Positions 1-7,112 of a stretch of 17,214 bases of DNA are shown here, one piece after another (position 1 is the stretch's first letter; each line of letters opens with the position of its first letter). The translations under genes were made by a program, and so were the position numbers. This DNA is from Methanomicrobiaceae archaeon UBA436 (GTDB lineage Archaea; Halobacteriota; Methanomicrobia; Methanomicrobiales; Methanoculleaceae). The notes beneath the pieces are model-generated. The model was not told the DNA's origin, searched no databases, and was given only the letters and a program-made list of their open reading frames with translations. Location of the stretch: the NCBI GenBank assembly GCA_002497965.1, contig DAFR01000012.1:7227-24440 (forward strand), in the 5' to 3' direction.

Positions 1-297
1 AGGATGATGAACATCCATCCCGCCCTGCTCCCTGCGTTTCCAGGCCTCCACGCCCAGAGGCAGGCGATCGACTACGGGGTGAAGGTTGCGGGCTGCACCG
101 TCCACCTGGTGGATGATGGAACGGATACCGGCCCAATCGTCATCCAGCGATGCGTCCCCGTTCTCCAGGACGATGACGAGACGGCACTGGCCAACCGGAT
201 CCTTACTGAAGAGCACAGGGCCCTCCCCCTCGCCGTCAAACTCTTCTGCGAAGACCGCTTGATTGTTGAGGGGCGACGTGTCCGGATCCGGCCGTAG
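1..297 (+). CDS. purN: Phosphoribosylglycinamide formyltransferase, C-terminal part (5' end outside window)
   Basis: Transfers a formyl group from 10-formyltetrahydrofolate to glycinamide ribonucleotide, the third step of purine synthesis, in the cytoplasm. The reading frame is open from base 1, so the N-terminal half lies upstream; about 98 residues are visible. The catalytic triad of the family is recognisable: Asn4 and His6 (window numbering) in the NIHPALLP segment and Asp42 in DDGTDTGP. Their separations of 2 and 36 residues equal those of Asn106, His108 and Asp144 in E. coli PurN. The gene ends at TAG 295-297, just before the TATA box of the next operon, so it belongs to an upstream transcription unit. 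The in-frame ATGs at 4 and 7 are internal methionines, not starts. Confidence 0.93.
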   Translation, partial: RMMNIHPALLPAFPGLHAQRQAIDYGVKVAGCTVHLVDDGTDTGPIVIQRCVPVLQDDDETALANRILTEEHRALPLAVKLFCEDRLIVEGRRVRIRP

Positions 298-308
298 GCC
301 GGCATCAA

Positions 309-317
309 TTTATATAG
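309..317 (+). promoter_or_regulatory. TATA box of the informational supercluster (upstream of rnp4)
   Basis: TTTATATAG in an A/T-rich patch within otherwise G+C-rich DNA, preceded by CATCAA as a weak BRE. It sits in the 65-nt gap between purN and rnp4. A start site about 25 nt downstream would leave a leader of roughly 20-28 nt before the ATG at 363. This is a near-consensus archaeal box A; the start site is inferred from spacing only. Confidence 0.75.
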
Positions 318-362
318 CCTCACACCCCTAATTCAAGATCCACCGCTGGAACTGATCGCACC

Positions 363-680
363 ATGGGAGACACGACACAAAAATCAGGCTCCCGCAGGCT
401 TGCCCGGGAAAGGATCGTCATTCTCTTTGAGCGGGCCGCGGAGTTCTACCCGGAGAACCCCGAGTGGAGCAACCGGTGCGTGGAACTGGCCCGCAGGATC
501 GGTATGCGTCACCGGGTGCGGATCGAACCGCCGCTGAAACGCAGATTTTGCCGTAGGTGCAACTCATACCTCGTACCCGGGTCAAACGCCAGGGTCAGGA
601 TTCACCGGGGTCGGGTGGTTGTCACATGCCTTAAATGCGGACATCGGTCGCGATACCCGATCGGGAGGTCACAGTTATGA
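363..680 (+). CDS. rnp4: Ribonuclease P protein component 4 (Rpr2/Rpp21 family)
   Basis: Protein subunit of archaeal RNase P, which binds the catalytic RNA together with Rpp29 and helps cleave the 5' leader of precursor tRNA. The 105-residue product has the family layout. An N-terminal helical half (about residues 12-50, with the segment around FYPENPEW) is followed by a zinc ribbon with Cys63, Cys66, Cys89 and Cys92, arranged as two CxxC pairs. The protein is strongly basic, as expected for an RNA binder. It is the first gene after a strong TATA box at 309-317. Its stop codon overlaps the start of the next gene in an ATGA, so the two are translationally coupled. Length matches other archaeal Rnp4 proteins. 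Confidence 0.93.
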   Translation: MGDTTQKSGSRRLARERIVILFERAAEFYPENPEWSNRCVELARRIGMRHRVRIEPPLKRRFCRRCNSYLVPGSNARVRIHRGRVVVTCLKCGHRSRYPIGRSQL

Positions 681-919
681 GCAGGGAGTCGTTCCATGAC
701 CTCAGACCCACCGTCTGGATCGGGAAACGGGGTGTCACGAGCGTCATGATCGATGAGATCCAGAGACAGCTCAAAGACAGGAAGGTTGTCAAGGTGCGAT
801 GGCTCCGCAACACCGAGGTCGATCCTGTGGAGGTGGCGGATGTTGTCGGTGCGGTTCTTGCCGAGGTTCGCGGTCGGACACTTGTTCTCAAGGAGCGGCG
901 GGTGGATCGCCCGGGTTGA
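677..919 (+). CDS. YhbY/CRM-domain RNA-binding protein
   Basis: A stand-alone CRM domain of 80 residues. Family members (bacterial YhbY, plant CRM splicing factors) bind pre-ribosomal or intron RNA; YhbY associates with large-subunit precursors. The diagnostic GxxG loop is GKRG at residues 16-19, preceded by a short helix-strand segment and followed by a helix-strand pattern ending in VLKERR. ATG 677 was chosen because it overlaps the rnp4 stop as ATGA. An in-frame start at 635 would run 45 nt into rnp4 and add a non-homologous tail. A role in ribosome maturation is inferred from family and from the ribosomal neighbours. The exact RNA target is not known from sequence. Confidence 0.88.
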   Translation: MSRESFHDLRPTVWIGKRGVTSVMIDEIQRQLKDRKVVKVRWLRNTEVDPVEVADVVGAVLAEVRGRTLVLKERRVDRPG

Positions 920-925
920 ATCCTC

Positions 926-940
926 GAAATATATAAAACA
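926..940 (+). promoter_or_regulatory. TATA box/BRE upstream of rps19e
   Basis: GAAATATATAAAACA in the 68-nt gap between the CRM gene and rps19e, close to the archaeal BRE-TATA consensus. A start about 25 nt downstream would fall near 957-962, giving a leader of about 26-31 nt that contains the GAGTGAGG ribosome-binding element at 973-980. It suggests rps19e onwards can be transcribed independently of rnp4. Confidence 0.72.
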
Positions 941-987
941 TTACTGAACGAATATGTAAAGACTGTTAGCGAGAGTGAGGATCATCC

Positions 988-1437
988 ATGACAACTGTAT
1001 ATGATATCCCCGCCGATATGCTTATCAAGCGGGTGGCAGAAGAACTCAAGAAAAATCCGCAGATCCAGCCCCCCGACTGGGCCGCATTTGCAAAGACCGG
1101 GGTACACAAGCAGATGCCGCCGGAGAATGATGACTGGTGGTATCTGCGGGCGGCGTCGATTCTTCGTCGTATCTATACCGACGGACCGGTCGGGACGCAG
1201 AGGATGCGCTCTGCCTACGGCGGCAAACGCGACCGTGGGTCGGCCCCATACCAGTTCAGGCGCGGAAGCGGTTCGATCGTGCGAAAGATCTTTCAGCAGC
1301 TCGAGGCGGCCGGTTACGTCGCCAGGTCAAGTGCAGGACGTACGATCACCCCGGCGGGCAGATCGTTCCTTGACAATGTCGCTCATAGCCTGAAGGAAGA
1401 GGCTGCTGAGGTTGCACCGCAACTTGCAAACTACTGA
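988..1437 (+). CDS. rps19e: Small ribosomal subunit protein eS19 (S19e)
   Basis: Archaeal/eukaryotic small-subunit protein located on the head of the 30S subunit and needed for 18S-type rRNA maturation in eukaryotes. The 149-residue product is full length and has the S19e hallmarks. These are the N-terminal VYDIPAD start, the segment DDWWYLRAASILRRIY near residues 49-64, the basic GGKRDRGSAPYQFRRGSGSI stretch, and the C-terminal winged-helix part with GRTITPAGRSFLD. ATG 988 has a GTGAGG Shine-Dalgarno 8 nt upstream and lies behind its own TATA box at 926-940. The PDCD5-like gene follows after 18 nt, the usual archaeal pairing. Confidence 0.96.
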   Translation: MTTVYDIPADMLIKRVAEELKKNPQIQPPDWAAFAKTGVHKQMPPENDDWWYLRAASILRRIYTDGPVGTQRMRSAYGGKRDRGSAPYQFRRGSGSIVRKIFQQLEAAGYVARSSAGRTITPAGRSFLDNVAHSLKEEAAEVAPQLANY

Positions 1438-1455
1438 TCGAAGGAGGCGTGGCTG

Positions 1456-1794
1456 ATGGTTGATGACGAACTCGCGGAACTCCGTCGCCGGCGACTGGAG
1501 CAGATGCAGCGGCAGGCGATGGAGCAGCAGGCTATGGAGGAGGAACTGGCACGGCAACAGCAGGTGGAGTCGCAGATCCGAACCGTTCTGATGGAGATCC
1601 TTGAGCCTGAAGCGAGGGAGAGGCTAAACACCATCAAGTTGACACGGCCGGATTTTGCAAGAGGTGTTGAACAACAACTGGTTATGTTGGCCCAGAGCGG
1701 CCGGATCCGGCAACGGATCAGCGACGAACAGTTAAAAACCATACTGATCCAGTTGACACCGTCAAAGAAAGATTTCAGGATAACGCGGAAATAG
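1456..1794 (+). CDS. PDCD5/TFAR19-family DNA-binding protein
   Basis: Archaeal homologue of human programmed cell death protein 5. Archaeal members are small helical-bundle proteins reported to bind DNA; their cellular role is not settled. The 112-residue product begins with a long charged helix rich in Arg, Gln and Glu (about residues 4-40, with repeated MQRQ/MEQQ elements). It continues with the conserved segment EPEARERLNTIKLTRP around residues 50-65 and ends with a Lys/Arg-rich tail. GGAGG at 1443-1447, 8 nt before the ATG, supports the start. It follows rps19e by 18 nt and precedes the PP-loop gene by 2 nt. The conserved position beside rps19e and rpl39e suggests a translation-linked function, which is inference. 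Confidence 0.9.
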   Translation: MVDDELAELRRRRLEQMQRQAMEQQAMEEELARQQQVESQIRTVLMEILEPEARERLNTIKLTRPDFARGVEQQLVMLAQSGRIRQRISDEQLKTILIQLTPSKKDFRITRK

Positions 1795-1796
1795 GA

Positions 1797-2387
1797 ATGG
1801 AAGCGGGTTTGCTCTTCTCGGGAGGGAAAGACAGCGCGCTGGCGGCGACCATGCTTGCGCGCGACTACGGCACAGAACTGAATACCTGTGTCTTCGATCC
1901 TGACCGGGAGGTCCCGCAGGTGCGTGCCGCCGCGGCTCTTCTCGGTCTGCCTTTCCGTAAAAGGGTGCTCGGGCGTGATCTGCTCGATGAAGCTGTAGAC
2001 CTTCTGCTGGCCTGCGGTTACCCGAATGATGCGATCGATACCGTCCACCGGGCGGCGGTAGAGATGCTGGCCGGAGACTACGCTGTGGTCGCAGATGGCA
2101 CCCGCCGGGACGACCGAGTTCCAGGGCTCGACCGCTCTGAGATCCAGCGCCTGGAGATGACCACCGGCTGCTCGTATGTCAGACCGCTCCTTGGCTACGG
2201 TAAGCCTGAGGTGGAGCGTCTCGCAGGAAGGTTTTTTCTGGTAGTCTACGGGGAGACTGGCAGCATCGGGAACGGCGACTACGAGCAGGAGATCCGCAGT
2301 GCAATCCGTGCCCGCGGCATCGACCCGGCACCGTTCTTCCCCTCCCATCACCTCCAGTCTCTGGTTGTCGGCAGAAGAAAGACGTGA
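1797..2387 (+). CDS. PP-loop superfamily ATPase (adenylating enzyme of unknown substrate)
   Basis: A 196-residue protein of the N-type ATP pyrophosphatase fold. The signature SGGKDS at residues 8-13 binds the pyrophosphate of ATP, and DGTRRDDRVP at 100-109 resembles the second nucleotide/substrate loop of tRNA-thiolating relatives. Such enzymes activate a carbonyl by adenylation before amidation or thiolation. The only cysteines are 31, 73 and 125, with no CxxC pair. It therefore lacks the zinc or iron-sulfur ligands of TtuA/TtcA-type tRNA sulfur transferases. ATG 1797 lies 2 nt after the PDCD5 stop, and rpl39e begins 22 nt downstream. The family is conserved in this archaeal neighbourhood and often labelled alpha-hydrolase or ATPase. 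The actual substrate cannot be read from the sequence; RNA modification is a contextual guess. Confidence 0.82.
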   Translation: MEAGLLFSGGKDSALAATMLARDYGTELNTCVFDPDREVPQVRAAAALLGLPFRKRVLGRDLLDEAVDLLLACGYPNDAIDTVHRAAVEMLAGDYAVVADGTRRDDRVPGLDRSEIQRLEMTTGCSYVRPLLGYGKPEVERLAGRFFLVVYGETGSIGNGDYEQEIRSAIRARGIDPAPFFPSHHLQSLVVGRRKT

Positions 2388-2409
2388 TTAATTATCGAGA
2401 GTGAGAATC

Positions 2410-2562
2410 ATGAGTAAGTTGACAAAGGGCCGGAAGATCCGGCTGGCAAAGGCATGCGAGCAGAATCGCCGTGTGCCTGCATGGGTTATGATCAGAACCA
2501 ACCGTAATGTTACGTCGCACCCGAAGCGGCGGAACTGGAGACGGAGCAGCCTGAAGGTGTAG
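2410..2562 (+). CDS. rpl39e: Large ribosomal subunit protein eL39 (L39e)
   Basis: A 50-residue, very basic protein that lines the peptide exit tunnel of the archaeal/eukaryotic large subunit, occupying space partly filled by L23 in bacteria. The product begins [20 protein letters not shown] and ends with the conserved [11 protein letters not shown], including the typical PAWV and RTNR segments. It is full length for the family. The start at 2410 follows a GAGTGAG ribosome-binding element (2399-2405). The leader repeats almost exactly the one before rps19e. rpl31e starts 5 nt after the stop, as in most archaea. Confidence 0.96.
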   Translation: MSKLTKGRKIRLAKACEQNRRVPAWVMIRTNRNVTSHPKRRNWRRSSLKV

Positions 2563-2567
2563 GAACT

Positions 2568-2831
2568 ATGGTAGAACCATTGAAGGAGCATGTCTATGTC
2601 ATCCCCCTCCGCGACGTGAAGCGTGCACCGCGGTGGAAGCGGGGTAAAATCGCTATGAAGGATATCAGGGCGTTCCTGGCGCGGCACATGAAGAGTGAGG
2701 ACGTCAAACTTGATCAGAGCATCAACGAGAAGATCTGGGAGCGGGGGGGCGAGAAGACGCCCGGAAAGATCCGCGTCCGCGCGATGAAGTTTGAGGACGG
2801 GCAGGTCCAGGCCGAGCTCGCCGAGGAGTGA
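2568..2831 (+). CDS. rpl31e: Large ribosomal subunit protein eL31 (L31e)
   Basis: Surface protein near the exit-tunnel rim of the archaeal/eukaryotic 50S/60S subunit, contacting the signal recognition particle and chaperone docking area. The 87-residue product shows the family pattern: [16 protein letters not shown] near residues 10-25, the helix [14 protein letters not shown], then NEKIWERG and the C-terminal [11 protein letters not shown] strand. It starts 5 nt after rpl39e, and its stop TGA (2829-2831) precedes the aIF6 start by a single base. Length is normal for archaeal L31e. Confidence 0.96.
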   Translation: MVEPLKEHVYVIPLRDVKRAPRWKRGKIAMKDIRAFLARHMKSEDVKLDQSINEKIWERGGEKTPGKIRVRAMKFEDGQVQAELAEE

Positions 2832-2832
2832 G

Positions 2833-3495
2833 ATGACCGGAACGATCGATCTTGCCGGGGATCCAAATATCGGCGTCTTCGCCCGCGTCTTTGAGGATAT
2901 AGCGATAGTCCATCCCGCTGCGCCGGCGGCGTTCACAGCGGCGCTCGAGCGTGAGCTCGATGTTGAGGTCGTGAAGACCTCTGTCCAGGAGAGCAGCATC
3001 ATCGGTTCGCTTGTTGCTGGAAACAGCCGGGGACTGGTCGTCAGTGGCCTTGCCACCGACGAGGAACTCGCCGTCCTGAGCGACTACCGGGATATCTTCC
3101 TGCTCGAGGGCTCGATGAATGCGGCGGGCAACGTAATTCTCGCGAACGATTACGTTGCTGCTGTTCATCCCGGGATGCCGGTCGATCTTGCCGAAGAGAT
3201 CGGGTTGTTCCTATCCGTGCCGGTGATCCGGCTCTCACTTGGAAGCATCAAGACGGTTGGCATGGCCGGGTTCGCGACGAATAGGGGTATCCTTGTCCAT
3301 CCGAGGGCCAACGATACAGAGATCGCGAGCATCGAGCGTGTGGTCGATCTCCCGGTCGGTCTCGGGTCGGTAAACATGGGAAGCGGCCTTGTGGGCACAG
3401 GGTTGCTCGCAAACAGCAAGGGCTATATCGCTGGATCCGCCACGACAGGGATTGAGCTGGGTAGAATAGAGGAAGTTCTTGGGTTTTTGGAGTGA
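2833..3495 (+). CDS. eif6: Translation initiation factor aIF6 (ribosome anti-association factor)
   Basis: Binds the large subunit at the L14/L24e face and blocks joining with the small subunit, acting in late 50S maturation and in stress. The 220-residue product has the five quasi-repeated pentein modules with recurring [12 protein letters not shown] and VHPGMP/VHPRA-type elements. It ends with [18 protein letters not shown], typical of archaeal aIF6. ATG 2833 was chosen because it lies 1 nt after the rpl31e stop with GAGGAG (2823-2828) upstream. A start at 2791 would overlap rpl31e by 41 nt and add residues unrelated to aIF6. The position between rpl31e and rpl18ae is standard for archaea. 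Confidence 0.95.
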   Translation: MTGTIDLAGDPNIGVFARVFEDIAIVHPAAPAAFTAALERELDVEVVKTSVQESSIIGSLVAGNSRGLVVSGLATDEELAVLSDYRDIFLLEGSMNAAGNVILANDYVAAVHPGMPVDLAEEIGLFLSVPVIRLSLGSIKTVGMAGFATNRGILVHPRANDTEIASIERVVDLPVGLGSVNMGSGLVGTGLLANSKGYIAGSATTGIELGRIEEVLGFLE

Positions 3496-3501
3496 TAAGT
3501 C

Positions 3502-3693
3502 ATGGAGAACCAGTATTTTGAGATTGTAGGTGTGTGCAGGATCGATAACGACTGGAAGCCGTTTCGCAAGGTTGTCACCGCAGCGAACGAGAACCTAGCT
3601 AAAGAGAGGGTTTTCACTGATCTCGGGAGCAAACACCACCTGAAGAGAAATTATATCACAATCGAATCGGTTAACGTAGTAGCTGGTGAGTGA
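3502..3693 (+). CDS. rpl18a: Large ribosomal subunit protein eL20/L18Ae (LX)
   Basis: Archaeal version of eukaryotic L18a/eL20, reduced to a single domain and named LX. The 63-residue product is full length for the family and shows the usual YFEIVGVCR start, the central KVVTAANENLAKERVFTDLGS helix region (written here in part) and the C-terminal strand YITIESVNVV. It follows aIF6 by 6 nt with a GGAGTGA element upstream. Its 3' end overlaps the ribosome-binding site, and possibly the start, of prefoldin alpha. A TATA-like element is embedded in its coding sequence at 3645-3658. Confidence 0.93.
   Translation: MENQYFEIVGVCRIDNDWKPFRKVVTAANENLAKERVFTDLGSKHHLKRNYITIESVNVVAGE
3645..3658 (+). promoter_or_regulatory. 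Possible internal promoter (TATA-like element) upstream of pfdA
   Basis: GAGAAATTATATCA inside rpl18ae, encoding part of KRNYIT, resembles the two stronger boxes at 309-317 and 926-940. A start about 25 nt downstream (near 3676-3682) would give a very short leader before the pfdA GTG at 3695. It is in coding sequence, so the match may be chance. Confidence 0.35.
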
Positions 3694-3694
3694 T

Positions 3695-4141
3695 GTGGAG
3701 CAGGTAGACCCTCGCGAGATACAGACCCTCCAGGTTTACTTAAACGAGTACGCCCAGCAGATCGAGATCCTGACAGAGCAACTCTCGATGATCGAGCAGC
3801 AGCGGGTTGAGGCTGCCGCCGCCATCGAGACCCTCCGTGCGATCCAGGAGAACGCAGACGCTACCGTCCTTCTCCCGGTCGGCGGCGGGGCTCTTCTGCG
3901 GGTGAAAGTTCTTGATACGGGGCATGCAATCGTGAACATCGGGGCGGACGTCTCTGTTGAGAGGTCTACAGAGGATGCGGCGAACTACCTTGAAGGCCGG
4001 ATAACTGAACTTGAGGCGCTGGGAAAGAAGGTCGCAGGTTCGCTTGAGCAGTTGCAGGCACGGGCCACGGAGATATCCAGGCGCCTTGAGGCGGCGTACG
4101 GGGCGGCCCGGCAGGCTCAGGCAGGCCAGGGCGGAAGTTGA
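3695..4141 (+). CDS. pfdA: Prefoldin subunit alpha
   Basis: Alpha subunit of the jellyfish-shaped alpha2-beta4 prefoldin, which captures nascent chains and passes them to the thermosome. The 148-residue product has the prefoldin layout: an N-terminal coiled-coil helix (about residues 5-48, QTLQVYLNEYAQQIEILTEQ), a central beta-hairpin segment (VLLPVGGGALLRVKV, then GHAIVNIGADVSVE), and a C-terminal coiled-coil helix to about residue 140. GTG 3695 is preferred because GGTGA at 3685-3689 lies 5 nt upstream, the same spacing as at rpoF. An in-frame GTG at 3686 would add three residues (MSD) and overlap rpl18ae by 8 nt; it remains possible. The stop overlaps the region just before ftsY. Confidence 0.93.
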   Translation: MEQVDPREIQTLQVYLNEYAQQIEILTEQLSMIEQQRVEAAAAIETLRAIQENADATVLLPVGGGALLRVKVLDTGHAIVNIGADVSVERSTEDAANYLEGRITELEALGKKVAGSLEQLQARATEISRRLEAAYGAARQAQAGQGGS

Positions 4142-4143
4142 TA

Positions 4144-5199
4144 ATGTTTGACTCTTTAAAGAATAAACTTCAGAATATCCGGACTAAATTTGCCTCGAAT
4201 ATCGAGGAGGCCGCCAGGGTGGGGGTTGAACCCCCGCAACCCCCCGGGAAGGCGGAGGCTGTGGCCCCTCTCGCCAGGCCAGAATCTCCTGCAGTGCTGG
4301 AGGAGCGGGAGAAGCCCACGCTCATAAACAGGGTGAAGGTCTTCGTCAGGGAGCGGGAGATCCTTATCCAGGAGAAGGATATCGAGGAACCGCTCTCTGA
4401 ACTTGAGATGGTTCTTCTGGAGAACGATGTTGCCCTCCCGGTCACGGATGAGATCATCTCCCGGATGCGGGCGGAGCTGGTTGGCCGGCACCGGAGGATC
4501 GGCGACTCTGTGGACGACCTGGTTGTATCGACGCTGCGTTCGGCCCTCTGCGGTGTGCTGGGGGAGGGGTTTGACCTCCTGCGCTACGTCGAGGAGCACG
4601 AACGCCCGGTGAAGATCCTCTTCACCGGCGTGAACGGGACAGGAAAGACGACAACCGTTGCAAAGGTAGGTCACTACCTGCAGAAGAACGGGTTCTCGGT
4701 TGTGATCGGTGCCGGGGACACCTTCCGGGCCGGCGCGATCGAGCAGATCGTTACCCATGCTGACCGTCTTGGCATCAGGGTTGTCCGCCACCAGCCCGGT
4801 GCCGATCCCTCTGCTGTTCTATTTGACGCTGTTCAGTATGCAAAGGCGCACAACATCGATGTGGTCCTGGCCGATACGGCCGGGCGTTTCCACAACCGGG
4901 CAAACCTTATGAACCAGCTGGAGAAGATCCGGCGGGTGATGAAACCGGATCTCGTCGTCTACGTCGATGAGGCGGTGGCCGGGAACGATGCGGTCATCCG
5001 GGCCGATGAGTTCAACAGGACAGTCGGCACCGATGCGGTCGTCCTGACCAAGGCGGATATGGACCCCCGTGGTGGCGCGGCGATATCGATCGCACACACC
5101 GTTGGAAAACCGATCCTCTTCCTCGGGACGGGGCAGGGGTATGACGACATCATGCCGTTTGAGCCCCGGGCGGTGGTCGACGAACTGCTGGGGAGGTGA
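4144..5199 (+). CDS. ftsY: Signal recognition particle receptor FtsY
   Basis: GTPase at the cytoplasmic membrane face that pairs with SRP54 and hands ribosome-nascent chain complexes to SecYEG. The 351-residue product has a short basic N-terminus and a Pro/Ala/Glu linker to about residue 55. A helical N domain (about 60-150) and the G domain follow. The GTPase motifs are G1 GVNGTGKTT at 162-170, G2-region DTFRAGA from 192, G3 DTAGR at 244-248 and G4 TKAD at 302-305. FtsY-specific AGNDA and GTGQGYDD are also present. No transmembrane segment is seen, so membrane contact is peripheral. ATG 4144 gives the usual MFDSLKNKL start; a TTG at 4138 would add only two residues. srp54 begins 6 nt after the stop. 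Confidence 0.95.
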   Translation: MFDSLKNKLQNIRTKFASNIEEAARVGVEPPQPPGKAEAVAPLARPESPAVLEEREKPTLINRVKVFVREREILIQEKDIEEPLSELEMVLLENDVALPVTDEIISRMRAELVGRHRRIGDSVDDLVVSTLRSALCGVLGEGFDLLRYVEEHERPVKILFTGVNGTGKTTTVAKVGHYLQKNGFSVVIGAGDTFRAGAIEQIVTHADRLGIRVVRHQPGADPSAVLFDAVQYAKAHNIDVVLADTAGRFHNRANLMNQLEKIRRVMKPDLVVYVDEAVAGNDAVIRADEFNRTVGTDAVVLTKADMDPRGGAAISIAHTVGKPILFLGTGQGYDDIMPFEPRAVVDELLGR

Positions 5200-5205
5200 G
5201 GTGTG

Positions 5206-6537
5206 ATGCTCGAGACCCTAGGCAACTCATTGAAGGACGCGGTCAAGAAACTCTCCGGAAAGACCGTGATCGACAGGGCGGCTGTCGATGAACTGGTGCG
5301 CGATCTCCAGCGGGCTCTCCTATCCGCCGATGTCAACGTCAAACTGGTGATGCAACTCTCCCAGTCGATCAAGAAACGCGCTCTCGATGAGGAGCCCCCG
5401 AAAGGGATGGGTGTCCGGGCGCATGTTCTCCGGATCGTCTACCAGGAACTTGTCAGATTGATGGGCAGACCCGGCGAGGTCTCGCTTGAGCCTCAGACGA
5501 TCCTTATGGCCGGGCTGCAGGGGAGCGGTAAGACAACAACGGCGGCGAAACTCGCCCGATACTTCCAGCGCAAAGGGTTGCGGACAGGGGTGATCTGCGC
5601 CGATACGTTTCGGCCTGGCGCCTACGACCAGTTAAAGACTCTCTGTGATCGGATCAGCGTTCCATGCTTTGGCAAGCCGGGGGAGCCTGACGCTCTTGCG
5701 ATAGTCCGTGAAGGTCTCTCTGCGTTTCGCAGGCAGTATGAGGTGATCATCATCGATACCCAGGGTCGGCACGCCCTGGAGGAGAATCTGATCGAGGAGA
5801 TCATCCAGATTAACGAGATCGCGCACCCGGATCACAGGTGGCTCGTGATCGATGCGGCGCTCGGGCAGCAGGCAAGCGAGCAGGCCCGCCGGTTCCACGA
5901 GGCTATCGGGATAGACGGTGTCATAGTCACCAAGATGGACGGCACCGCAAAGGGCGGCGGGGCTCTCTCGGCGGTCGCTGAGACCCGGAGCGGGATCGTC
6001 TTTATCGGGAGCGGTGAGACGATCGAGGATCTCGAGAGGTTCGACCCCGATGGTTTCATCTCGCGGCTGCTCGGGATGGGCGACCTGAAAGCGCTTGTAG
6101 AGCGTGCTGAGGAGGCGGTTTCGACCGATGAGATCGATGTAAATGCGATGCTCAAGGGGAAGTTCACACTCCGGGATATGTACAAACAGCTTGAGGCGTT
6201 GAACAGGATGGGCCCTCTCAAACAGATCATGAGCATGCTTCCACTTGGTGGCGTTCAGATCCCGGACGATGCCTACGATATCACCAGCACCAAGATGCAG
6301 CGCTATCGGGTGATCATGGACTCGATGACGCCCTCAGAGCTCGACGACCCATCGATCATCGGGAGTTCGCGCGTCCAGCGGATTGCCCGCGGCGCCGGGG
6401 TGGCGCCTGAAGATGTCCGGGAGCTCATAAAATACTACAAGATAATGCAGCGCGCTTTAAAGGGGATGCGTGGCATGGACAGCGGCAGGTTCAACATGCA
6501 GCGCATGATGAAGAGGTTCGGCGGACCGGGCAAATGA
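5206..6537 (+). CDS. srp54: Signal recognition particle 54 kDa protein (Ffh/SRP54)
   Basis: SRP GTPase that binds signal sequences and 7S RNA and docks with FtsY. The 443-residue product shows an N domain (about 1-85), a G domain and a Met-rich M domain (about 320-443). G-domain motifs are G1 GLQGSGKTT at 103-111, DTFRPGA from 133, G3 at 184-188 and G4 TKMDG at 242-246. M-domain features include [10 protein letters not shown] and [13 protein letters not shown], the RNA-binding helix-loop-helix. G3 reads DTQGR rather than the usual DTAGR (Gln186, CAG at 5761-5763). ATG 5206 follows GGGAGGTGA (5191-5199); the GTG at 5203 is less likely. Its stop overlaps the trmY start as ATGA. Confidence 0.95.
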   Translation: MLETLGNSLKDAVKKLSGKTVIDRAAVDELVRDLQRALLSADVNVKLVMQLSQSIKKRALDEEPPKGMGVRAHVLRIVYQELVRLMGRPGEVSLEPQTILMAGLQGSGKTTTAAKLARYFQRKGLRTGVICADTFRPGAYDQLKTLCDRISVPCFGKPGEPDALAIVREGLSAFRRQYEVIIIDTQGRHALEENLIEEIIQINEIAHPDHRWLVIDAALGQQASEQARRFHEAIGIDGVIVTKMDGTAKGGGALSAVAETRSGIVFIGSGETIEDLERFDPDGFISRLLGMGDLKALVERAEEAVSTDEIDVNAMLKGKFTLRDMYKQLEALNRMGPLKQIMSMLPLGGVQIPDDAYDITSTKMQRYRVIMDSMTPSELDDPSIIGSSRVQRIARGAGVAPEDVRELIKYYKIMQRALKGMRGMDSGRFNMQRMMKRFGGPGK

Positions 6538-7112
6538 AACGATTCGCCATCGTGGGTCACGTCGCCGAAACGGGCGGCAACTTCAGCCTGAACGATCTCC
6601 CCGGTAGCGGCGGGAGGATGGACGTTCTCTGCCGCTGTGTCAACTCCTCGTTATTCCTCTCCCACGACCTGCGGCGGGATGTGGAGTGTTACCTCGTTCT
6701 CTGCGGAGAGCCTGATCCGGAGAAGACCATTCTCTTTTGCGGGAGCGGGGTGCGCCGCCTCTCGCCGGACGAACGGAGCAGCGCTGCCCTCATCAAGAAG
6801 GCTCTCTCCATCCCCTGCGGGGATGAGTTCCGGGAGTCGACGCCCGGGGTCTACGTCCGCCGCGGCGGACTTTCACGGCTGCTTGCAGAGATCCCGTTTG
6901 CGGTGCTCGACGAGGCCGGGGAGGATCTCAGGGGGGTTCCAGAACTCCCGGAGAACTACCTCCTCTCAGATCACCAGAACTTTACGCCGGGGGAGGAAGA
7001 GGCCATCGCCGGGGCTGCCCGCTACTCGGTCGGGCCGCGGTCGCTGCATGCCGATCATGCCATCACAGTCCTCTTAAACGAGATTGACCGGAGGGAGTCA
7101 GGTTGGGTATAA
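6534..7112 (+). CDS. trmY: tRNA (pseudouridine54-N1)-methyltransferase TrmY
   Basis: SPOUT-class enzyme that uses S-adenosylmethionine to convert pseudouridine 54 of the tRNA T-loop to N1-methylpseudouridine, the archaeal counterpart of ribothymidine 54. The 192-residue product carries the family signature near the N-terminus: FAIVGH, then FSLNDLPG, then [18 protein letters not shown]. The C-terminal knot region has [14 protein letters not shown] and [13 protein letters not shown], the cofactor-binding part. Length is normal. It overlaps srp54 by 4 nt and pus10 by 10 nt (7103-7112). Pus10 makes the substrate pseudouridine, so the two act in sequence on the same nucleotide. Confidence 0.94.
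   Translation: MKRFAIVGHVAETGGNFSLNDLPGSGGRMDVLCRCVNSSLFLSHDLRRDVECYLVLCGEPDPEKTILFCGSGVRRLSPDERSSAALIKKALSIPCGDEFRESTPGVYVRRGGLSRLLAEIPFAVLDEAGEDLRGVPELPENYLLSDHQNFTPGEEEAIAGAARYSVGPRSLHADHAITVLLNEIDRRESGWV

Noticed and set aside
1431..2351. A 306-codon open frame on the minus strand opposite the PDCD5-like and PP-loop genes
   Set aside because: It is antisense to two genes with clear family motifs. Its product has runs of Ser, Arg and Cys typical of a shadow frame and no recognisable domain.
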